Of a stretch of 10,153 bases of DNA, positions 5,302 to 10,153 are shown piece after piece (the stretch's first letter is position 1; the number at the start of each line of letters is the position of its first letter). Below the pieces are notes generated by a model. The model saw only the letters and a program-made list of their open reading frames with translations, searched no databases and was not told the origin of the DNA. This DNA is from an archaeon (GTDB taxonomy: Archaea; Nanobdellota; Nanobdellia; SCGC-AAA011-G17; PNOQ01), in the NCBI GenBank assembly GCA_021107835.1, contig JAIOSD010000034.1:1-10153 (forward strand), given 5' to 3'. The position numbers and the translations under genes are program-made.

Positions 5302-5308
5302 AAAAAAA
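5302..5308 (-). terminator. Oligo-T terminator for the minus-strand permease gene
   Basis: Seven A on the plus strand give T7 in the minus-strand transcript, 52 bases after the permease stop. A T-run without a stem is the usual archaeal termination signal. Confidence 0.45.
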
Positions 5309-5334
5309 CAATAATAAGATATAATTTAAGATAC

Positions 5335-5361
5335 TTTTTTAATCATACTTAGTATGTGATT
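5335..5361 (+). terminator. Oligo-T and imperfect hairpin between convergent genes
   Basis: T6 at 5335-5340 can end plus-strand transcription after the gene at 4828-5256. It is followed by an imperfect inverted repeat, AATCATAC (5341-5348) with GTATGTGATT (5352-5361), which reaches into the permease stop codon. The stem has a two-base bulge and a three-base loop. Confidence 0.4.
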
Positions 5362-6349
5362 ATTCCAAATACTCTTCTTTGTAGATTTCCCAGAATAAAA
5401 TAACATATGCTACTAATAATGGGCCGATAAATATCCCTATGAATCCGAATTGGACTAAACCAATAAATACTCCGATTACAGAAACAAGTGGATGTATTCT
5501 ACCATATTTTTTGTTTGTGATTGGTCTTATGAAATTATCCACTAAAGTTATTAGGAATCCCCAAATGAAAAGTATTACTGCTCTTGTTATATCCCCTGTT
5601 GAAAGGAAAAATACACATGCTGGTCCCCAAATAATTGGAGATCCTATTATAGGAATAAAAGATAAAATAGCAGTTACAAATCCCCAAAATAGTGCTCCGT
5701 GTATTCCAAGGAAATGGAACCCTACTGCAAGCATACCTCCTTGTACGATGGCAATAAGCAAAGAGCCAATTATTGTAGATTTTGTAATTTCTCCAAACTT
5801 ATTTATTACTTTTGATTTATTTTTTTCTGTGAAGGGGAGTAACCGTTTTATTCTTTCTATGAATTTTTTATCATGTATAAGCATATAATACAAGAGGAAA
5901 TAAAATAAGATAATATTGGCTAGTGTACCAAATAGATTTGAAAAGATTGGAGAAAGTATCTGTTCAAAGAATGATACGGTTTGTTGTATTACTTTATCTT
6001 CATTAAGATCTATATCAAATGGTACATATTCTTCAATGGTCGTTAAAAAAGTGTCAAAGTTTCTTATAGTTTGTGGGATTGTTGCAGTTTGATCTATTAA
6101 CCCATGAACAAGAAAAAATAATGGAATTATTAAAATTAATAGTGATAAAACTATTATTATCCAAGCGGCAATTGGTTTTGCTATTTTTTTTGTTTTTAGC
6201 CAGGAATAAAAAGGTCTTGCCATCACAAATACCACTAGTGCACCTAGGAATGCGTTTAGAAACATTAGGCTCGCATATATTAAGAATAAGGATAGTATTG
6301 CTATTATTACAAAAGATACTAATTTCTTATTTTTTAATAATTCTCTCAT
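5360..6349 (-). CDS. AI-2E family (PF01594) transporter/permease
   Basis: This 329-residue integral membrane protein has the arrangement of the AI-2E/UPF0118 family. There are two N-terminal segments (VIIAILSLFLIYASLMF and the following FLGALVVFVMARPFYSWL), a further pair near residues 62-88, a central extramembrane region (about residues 88-140), and a C-terminal bundle. The bundle carries the family signatures LSFIPIIGSPIIWGPA, VDNFIRPI, HPLVSVIGVFIGL and FGFIGIFIGPLLVA. Bacterial members export the autoinducer AI-2 or act as Na+/H+ antiporters; the archaeal substrate is unknown and quorum sensing should not be assumed. It is monocistronic, with its own leaderless-type promoter and an oligo-T downstream. 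The start ATG at 6349 fits the promoter spacing. Confidence 0.88.
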   Translation of the reverse strand: MRELLKNKKLVSFVIIAILSLFLIYASLMFLNAFLGALVVFVMARPFYSWLKTKKIAKPIAAWIIIVLSLLILIIPLFFLVHGLIDQTATIPQTIRNFDTFLTTIEEYVPFDIDLNEDKVIQQTVSFFEQILSPIFSNLFGTLANIILFYFLLYYMLIHDKKFIERIKRLLPFTEKNKSKVINKFGEITKSTIIGSLLIAIVQGGMLAVGFHFLGIHGALFWGFVTAILSFIPIIGSPIIWGPACVFFLSTGDITRAVILFIWGFLITLVDNFIRPITNKKYGRIHPLVSVIGVFIGLVQFGFIGIFIGPLLVAYVILFWEIYKEEYLE

Positions 6350-6370
6350 TGATTTATTTTAGAATTTATA

Positions 6371-6385
6371 GTATTTAAGTTTTTT
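6371..6385 (-). promoter_or_regulatory. Promoter of the AI-2E permease gene
   Basis: On the minus strand GAAAAAA is followed by CTTAAATAC, a BRE/TATA centred about 27 nt before the ATG at 6349. It lies in the 57-base gap after the GT39 gene, so the permease is separated from the glycan operon. Confidence 0.55.
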
Positions 6386-6406
6386 CTATAGGGTAATTTT
6401 TACTAA

Positions 6407-7852
6407 TTAAGCGTATTTATATATCACTGATAGTCCTGAATTTTTATTACATTCAAAAACTTTCTCAAAATTATTATCTAAATCTTTTTTTATTTTAATA
6501 TGTTTCTCCTTATTTAATGGCATATCAAAATCTGTAAAAAATATAAAACAATTCATTCCTTCATAATTATTTTCTATTAGATTTCTTAGAGACATATAAT
6601 TCCAAGGATTAGGATAAAAAAGTGTTTTTTGTTTTGTATAATAATAAACAATCGAGGATTCATCAGTTATAATCAAAGCATTTTCTTGCTCGGCTAGGAA
6701 TTTGTTTCCTTCTAAAAAACATTCATTTGTATCCGTGTAGGAGTTCGTATAACTTGTATAAAATTGAGAAGATAAAGAAAACAAACTTATAAAAATTATT
6801 CCAATTAAGATTAATGTTTTATATTTCTTTATTTTATCTATAAAATACCCTGAAATTAATGCAATAACTGGGACAATCGCCAAAATAAATCTATCTTCTT
6901 TGTGGGGCATATAAATTGCCATCCCTAAGAAAATGGTAAACCATATTAAAAGTAAATAAATTTCCTTTTTTAGGAAATCTTTTTTATACAAAATAGAGAT
7001 TAATCCAGCAATAAAAATAATCCCTATTATTGAAAACATTTGCCACCAGTAGCCAAAAAAGAAATGCCAAGCTTGTAATCCCCCCCAATAGGCTGATGCT
7101 TTTGCGCCATGAATAAATGCTCCTATGGGGTTATTATATTCGAATAAGCCATAAATAAACCAAGGAATTAAAGTTAAGAAAAAAGCTAAAATAGCGTACC
7201 ATAAATATTTGTCTTTTAAAAATTTAAGTGATTTATCTCTTATTAAAAAATATAATGGGAAAATGGGCATAATCCACAATGCAGTATATCTTGATAATAG
7301 AGCCAAAGCTAAAAAAACTCCAAATAAAACTTTATATTTTTTTATTTTCTTTTCGTATCCTTTCCAAAAACTAAAAAAAGTTAATAATACAAAAAAGGTG
7401 AATAACACCCCTGTTAAAATTTTTGCACTATAATTTATATGCAAAGGGATTAGTGTAAATAAAATTGCTGAATAAAGAGCAGTTTTTTTATTAAACATTT
7501 TTTTTCCTAAAAGATAAACTAAACAAACAGATAAAGAACCCACTAAGACCATAAAAAAATTTACTAAAAAACCTAAATTAAATAAATAAAGTGGGGACAA
7601 AAGATAAGGTAATAACGGGGCCCTAAAGCCCATCTTAGGCCAAGCATAAAAATTGTCATTTCCTGAAGGAATAAAATCACTCCACCCATTGTTTTGTACA
7701 GAATAATCTAAAATATTGTTGCTTAAATCATAACCTAAATTTGCATAAACTGTTTCATCCCAAATTTTTAAAGGGGTAGCAAAAACAAAAATACTTTTGA
7801 TAATAAAGGCAAGAATGAATAAAGCAATTAAAATTTTAGTTTCTCTTTTCAT
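6407..7852 (-). CDS. GT39/PMT-like membrane glycosyltransferase
   Basis: A 481-residue polytopic protein of the GT-C fold. The first membrane segment (residues 7-25) is followed by IWDETVYANLGYDL with the acidic pair D32-E33, the position of the catalytic Asp in protein O-mannosyltransferase and ArnT-like enzymes. Next comes FRAPLLPYLLSPLY, then eight or more hydrophobic segments and, near residue 320, the luminal MPHKEDRFILAIVP motif (H/K-E-R-F-P) common in PF13231 members. The soluble C-terminal part of about 110 residues lies outside the membrane. Such enzymes transfer a sugar from a polyprenyl-phosphate donor on the outer face of the membrane; the acceptor (protein or lipid) is unknown. 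Its start overlaps the deacetylase gene by 17 bases, and it is the last gene of the operon. Confidence 0.8.
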   Translation of the reverse strand: MKRETKILIALFILAFIIKSIFVFATPLKIWDETVYANLGYDLSNNILDYSVQNNGWSDFIPSGNDNFYAWPKMGFRAPLLPYLLSPLYLFNLGFLVNFFMVLVGSLSVCLVYLLGKKMFNKKTALYSAILFTLIPLHINYSAKILTGVLFTFFVLLTFFSFWKGYEKKIKKYKVLFGVFLALALLSRYTALWIMPIFPLYFLIRDKSLKFLKDKYLWYAILAFFLTLIPWFIYGLFEYNNPIGAFIHGAKASAYWGGLQAWHFFFGYWWQMFSIIGIIFIAGLISILYKKDFLKKEIYLLLIWFTIFLGMAIYMPHKEDRFILAIVPVIALISGYFIDKIKKYKTLILIGIIFISLFSLSSQFYTSYTNSYTDTNECFLEGNKFLAEQENALIITDESSIVYYYTKQKTLFYPNPWNYMSLRNLIENNYEGMNCFIFFTDFDMPLNKEKHIKIKKDLDNNFEKVFECNKNSGLSVIYKYA

Positions 7853-8585
7853 TTTCTAAAACCTCTTTTATTGTTTTTACTTTAATCCCTTCTTTATTTA
7901 TACATTCTATAACTTCTTTAAACTTTTGTTCTGAAAAGTCCCAGGGGGTTTTTCCTTCTCCAATATTATGGAAGGTTAAAATAAGCCATACTTCTTCCTT
8001 ATTTGCTTTTTTTATCCAAAAGCAAATTTCTTGAGAAGAGTGTTTCTTCAGTACCCATTTAGATTTTAAATGATAGAAGTTTGGATTTTCAATAGAATTA
8101 AACCCTTCTTCCATTGGTCTTGAGGCAGAATAGTATTTTTTTGTTTCTTCAATAACTTTTTCATTATAAATACCATATGGGAAAGCAATCGTTTTTATTT
8201 CGAATCCTTCTTTTTCTAGAATCTCCTTAGATCTTTCTAATTCTTCTATTATTTTATCATCTGAAATGGTTGTTAAACTTAAATGGTCTAATGTATGGCT
8301 TCCAATTTCCCAACCACTATTTTGCATTTCTTTAGCCTCTTCAAAAGTCATTAATTCTCTTCCTTCAAAAAGCCCATCCCACTCTGCTAATAAAAATAAA
8401 GTCCCTTTGTAGTTGTATTTTTGCATTTCCTTAAATACAACTTCATATTGAGATTTTAAACCATCATCAAATGTTAATGTTACAATGCCCCCTTCACTAT
8501 TTGTAGGATTGTTGGGGAAAATGTAAAATAAAAATAATAGAAGAATTAATGCAGCTCCACTTATTCTTATAATTTGTTTTTTCAT
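7836..8585 (-). CDS. Membrane-anchored polysaccharide deacetylase (NodB domain)
   Basis: This 249-residue protein starts with an N-terminal anchor (residues 5-23, IIRISGAALILLLFLFYIF), so the enzyme faces outside. The NodB domain follows with motif 1 LTFDDG (D40 as base, D41 metal ligand), motif 2 SHTLDH (H97 and H101, metal ligands), motif 3 AFPYG (134-138) and motif 5 LILTFHNIG with the catalytic His near residue 209. Motif 3 lacks the Arg of RxPY, as in the many members reading FAYPYG. It should remove N-acetyl groups from a surface glycan. The ATG at 8585 is preferred since it forms an ATGA overlap with the stop of the upstream gene; an ATG at 8600 would add five residues. The downstream end overlaps the GT39-like gene. 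Confidence 0.85.
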   Translation of the reverse strand: MKKQIIRISGAALILLLFLFYIFPNNPTNSEGGIVTLTFDDGLKSQYEVVFKEMQKYNYKGTLFLLAEWDGLFEGRELMTFEEAKEMQNSGWEIGSHTLDHLSLTTISDDKIIEELERSKEILEKEGFEIKTIAFPYGIYNEKVIEETKKYYSASRPMEEGFNSIENPNFYHLKSKWVLKKHSSQEICFWIKKANKEEVWLILTFHNIGEGKTPWDFSEQKFKEVIECINKEGIKVKTIKEVLENEKRN

Positions 8586-9637
8586 TTTGAGAAAGTCCAA
8601 ATTTTATTACCCAAAAAATTTATAATTAGTGCAAAGCCTATGGCCAAAATCTGGGAAATTATATAATAAATCCCAAAAATTTCTGTAAAGAGATATAAGA
8701 AAACTAAATTTATTATAAGGGCAGAAATACTAACTAATCCAAATTGCATATACTTCTTTCCAGCATTTAGTTTGATATTTTCTTTAAATGTCCAAACTTT
8801 ATTTAATACAAAATTACTTGTCATAGCAACAATAAAAGATATAGTTGCAGAAAGCATATAATAAATTCCTACTTTTTCAGTTAATAAGTAGAGTATTAAG
8901 ATATTGATAATCATTCCAATCCCGCCAACAATCGCAAACTTAAAGAATTCCTTAATCACATTTTTCTTGTAGGGCAGATATCCCACCAGATTTTTAATGT
9001 AGTATAAAATCTCTTTTGTTCCTGCTTTACTTTTTCCTTCAACTCTATTGATAAATGTTATTGGAATCTCTTTTATTTTTTTATAATCTGCTTTTATGAT
9101 TAACTCTAATAGTATTTTAAACCCCTTTGGGCTTATTTCTTTGTTTTTTATGCAATCTCTTTTTATCATAAAAAATCCAGTCATAGGATCTTTAACTTTT
9201 GTGTATACCCTTGCTAAAAGTGTGGCGGATTTAGACATTAATTTTCTTTTCAAATTCCAACCTTCTATTTTTCCCCCCTTGATATATCTACTTCCAATTG
9301 TAAAATCTGCTTCTCCTTTTTCAATTGTCCAAAAAAGTTCTTTTATTTTTTCAGTTGGGTGGCTTAAATCCGCATCCATAACACCTAACACATTTCCATC
9401 TGCAAGTTTCCAACCATCTAACACTGCTGAAGAGAGCCCTAATTTTCCTTTTCTATGAATGATCTTGATATTCTTTATTTCCTCTAGAATCTTGCCAGTC
9501 CCATCTGGAGAATTATCATCAACTACAATTATTTCTCCATCAATCTCATTTTCTTTAAATTCTTCTTGAATTTTTTTAATAAGTTTTTGAATATTTTCTT
9601 TTTCGTTGTATGTTGGGATAACTAAACTTAATTTCAT
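8582..9637 (-). CDS. Polyprenyl-phosphate sugar synthase (DPM1-like GT2) fused to GtrA
   Basis: A 351-residue two-domain protein. Residues 1 to about 220 are a GT-A family 2 glycosyltransferase: LSLVIPTYNEKENI, VVDDNSPDGT (38-47), the DAD metal motif at 88-90 in MDADLSHP, then GSRYIKGG and DPMTGFFMIKR. These match dolichol-phosphate mannose synthase, which moves a sugar from a nucleotide donor to polyprenyl phosphate on the cytoplasmic side. Residues 230-351 are a GtrA domain with four membrane segments, including FAIVGGIGMIINILILYLL and two near-copies of NFVLNKVWTF / NFLGNKIWTF, which is thought to help the lipid-sugar cross the membrane. The identity of the sugar cannot be read. It is the first gene of the glycan operon, with a promoter at 9659-9670 and an ATGA overlap with the deacetylase gene. 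Confidence 0.9.
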   Translation of the reverse strand: MKLSLVIPTYNEKENIQKLIKKIQEEFKENEIDGEIIVVDDNSPDGTGKILEEIKNIKIIHRKGKLGLSSAVLDGWKLADGNVLGVMDADLSHPTEKIKELFWTIEKGEADFTIGSRYIKGGKIEGWNLKRKLMSKSATLLARVYTKVKDPMTGFFMIKRDCIKNKEISPKGFKILLELIIKADYKKIKEIPITFINRVEGKSKAGTKEILYYIKNLVGYLPYKKNVIKEFFKFAIVGGIGMIINILILYLLTEKVGIYYMLSATISFIVAMTSNFVLNKVWTFKENIKLNAGKKYMQFGLVSISALIINLVFLYLFTEIFGIYYIISQILAIGFALIINFLGNKIWTFSK

Positions 9638-9658
9638 TATTTTTAAAAGAAAATTAAG

Positions 9659-9670
9659 GATTTATAATAT
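9659..9670 (-). promoter_or_regulatory. Promoter of the surface-glycan operon
   Basis: On the minus strand TATTATAAATCC gives a TATA box centred 28 nt before the ATG at 9637. The BRE is weak. The 39-base gap to the upstream gene is short enough that read-through from the four-cysteine gene is also possible. Confidence 0.5.
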
Positions 9671-9676
9671 TATCTT

Positions 9677-9874
9677 TTAATCGTGTTTTTCTGAACCAAA
9701 TGAAAGTTTGTCTACTTCTGTTTCTAATTTGTTTGGTTTTGCTTCTTGTTCTTTTTGTTGTGCTTTTGAATATAATGGACAATGCTCTGGCTTTCTTGCA
9801 GTTTGGCAGAAATAACTATCTTCCTTCAAACTAGATTCACAAAATGGCGTTTCTCTATATTTACAACCTTCCAT
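9677..9874 (-). CDS. Small four-cysteine protein, probable metal-binding
   Basis: A 65-residue protein of unknown function. Its first half holds four cysteines spaced CKYRETPFC, then FC and HCPLY (C4, C12, C23, C32), which could bind zinc or an iron-sulfur cluster. The second half is charged and rich in Lys, Glu and Gln and is probably disordered. There is no signal peptide, so it should be cytoplasmic. It ends 39 bases before the first gene of the glycan operon and may share its transcript, but nothing ties it to glycan synthesis. The cysteine pattern with the ending PEHCPLY argues that it is a real gene despite its size. Confidence 0.6.
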   Translation of the reverse strand: MEGCKYRETPFCESSLKEDSYFCQTARKPEHCPLYSKAQQKEQEAKPNKLETEVDKLSFGSEKHD

Positions 9875-9894
9875 TTAGATTTGTAATTGAAAGC

Positions 9895-9909
9895 TATTTT
9901 TAATATTTA
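9895..9909 (-). promoter_or_regulatory. Possible TATA box of the four-cysteine gene
   Basis: ATAAATATTAAAAAT on the minus strand is centred about 26 nt before the ATG at 9874. The region is AT-rich throughout and no good BRE precedes it, so this rests mainly on spacing. Confidence 0.35.
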
Positions 9910-9930
9910 TGCATTCAAGTTATAGTCCTC

Positions 9931-9967
9931 TTTTCTTAATTATTTTAAAGTGGTGATAAAAAATATA
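9931..9967 (+). repeat. 37-bp direct repeat, copy 1
   Basis: Identical to 10117-10153 at 36 of 37 positions (G at 9955, A at 10141). It contains TTAATTATTTTAAAGTGGT and ends just upstream of a consensus promoter, at 9974. The two copies are 186 bp apart. They are too far apart and too few for a CRISPR array. Confidence 0.85.
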
Positions 9968-9973
9968 GCAAAA

Positions 9974-9988
9974 CGAAAGGTTTATATA
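9974..9988 (+). promoter_or_regulatory. Strong BRE/TATA promoter with operator-like inverted repeat
   Basis: CGAAAGG (9974-9980) followed by TTTATATA (9981-9988) is a near-perfect archaeal promoter and shares 13 identical bases with the one at 4074. Transcription should begin near 10009. A 6-bp inverted repeat, AGTACA (9994-9999) and TGTACT (10010-10015), spans the predicted start site, a place where archaeal repressors often bind; six bases can also arise by chance. Confidence 0.7.
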
Positions 9989-10008
9989 TAGTTAGTACAG
10001 TGATAAAT

Positions 10009-10089
10009 ATGTACTGGATTAGGTTAAGTTTTTCGGAATTTTTCCTTTTCTGGTGCACTAATAATTTTTCTTTGAAATTTAAAAACTAG
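10009..10089 (+). CDS. Possible leaderless 26-residue peptide, or untranslated small RNA
   Basis: An ATG lies 25 nt after the TATA centre, where a leaderless message would start, and opens a 26-codon frame ending in TAG at 10087-10089. The peptide begins MYWIRLSFSEFFLFW and is hydrophobic and aromatic, with a polar, basic end. The placement under a consensus promoter and before an oligo-T terminator shows a short transcription unit; that it is translated is not shown. AT-rich DNA easily yields such frames, and the product could equally be a small RNA of about 90 bases. Confidence 0.3.
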   Translation: MYWIRLSFSEFFLFWCTNNFSLKFKN

Positions 10090-10091
10090 TT

Positions 10092-10107
10092 AGATTTTTT
10101 TTAATCT
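10092..10107 (+). terminator. Oligo-T terminator of the short unit
   Basis: T8 at 10095-10102, flanked by AGATT (10092-10096) and AATCT (10103-10107), which can pair. It ends the unit that begins near 10009, giving a transcript of about 90-95 bases. Confidence 0.5.
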
Positions 10108-10116
10108 TTATGTGAA

Positions 10117-10153
10117 TTTTCTTAATTATTTTAAAGTGGTAATAAAAAATATA
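10117..10153 (+). repeat. 37-bp direct repeat, copy 2 (runs to the window edge)
   Basis: The second copy of the repeat at 9931-9967, one mismatch in 37. The match goes on to the last base of the window, so the true length of the repeat, and whether another promoter follows as in copy 1, cannot be seen here. Confidence 0.85.

Noticed and set aside
5439..5888. Plus-strand open frame opposite the AI-2E permease gene
   Set aside because: It is the shadow of a strongly supported membrane protein gene, and its translation has no recognisable domain.
5360..6349. Evidence of AI-2 quorum sensing
   Set aside because: The family name comes from one bacterial member; nothing else in the window relates to AI-2 synthesis or uptake.
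9931..10153. CRISPR array
   Set aside because: Only two repeat copies, 149 bases of unique DNA between them, and that DNA contains a promoter and terminator rather than a spacer.

Overview
The window reads as chromosomal DNA of a small-genome, AT-rich archaeon, most likely a DPANN lineage of the Woesearchaeota/Pacearchaeota type. The evidence is a run of archaeal/eukaryal-type information genes (Fcf1-like PIN protein, RNA polymerase subunit Rpo7, Spt4, ribosomal proteins eS24 and eS27/S27ae). In addition, archaeal BRE/TATA boxes sit about 27 to 34 nt before most first-gene start codons, Shine-Dalgarno sequences are almost absent, and neighbouring genes overlap by a few bases. The lineage is an inference, since no rRNA or other phylogenetic marker was compared.

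Layout, left to right. Bases 1-300 are the 3' end of the conserved Fcf1-like PIN gene. Bases 302-1846 hold genes not normally found at this place: a Nudix hydrolase, a second and divergent PIN-type nuclease, and a convergent one-TM protein of unknown function. Bases 2097-3653 are the transcription/translation operon rpo7-spt4-rps24e-rps27ae plus a two-TM protein coupled to rps27ae. The rpo7 promoter lies in a 25-bp sequence whose near-identical copy is found 623 bp upstream, beside the stop codon of the PIN gene, so the foreign-looking segment is bracketed by a promoter duplication.

Bases 3694-5256 are three singly transcribed genes: a small CxxC protein, a secreted or anchored protein with a faint SCP2-like tail, and a conserved membrane protein. 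Between the first two lies a GC-rich stretch without an ORF that can fold into a long helix and has one of the best promoters in the window, so it is a candidate structured RNA.

Bases 5360-9874 are all on the minus strand: an AI-2E-family permease, then an overlapping three-gene operon (transcribed from 9637 leftwards). This operon encodes a polyprenyl-phosphate sugar synthase fused to GtrA, a membrane-anchored polysaccharide deacetylase and a GT39/PMT-like membrane glycosyltransferase, followed upstream by a small four-cysteine protein. The three enzymes make sense as one surface-glycan pathway: lipid-phosphate sugar is made and moved across the membrane, used as donor outside by the GT39-type enzyme, and the glycan is deacetylated.

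The last 220 bases hold two copies of a 37-bp repeat 186 bp apart. Between them are a near-consensus archaeal promoter, a possible leaderless 26-codon ORF and an oligo-T terminator. The second copy runs into the window edge, so this may be the start of a tandem series of small transcription units. No tRNA, rRNA, IS element or CRISPR array is visible.
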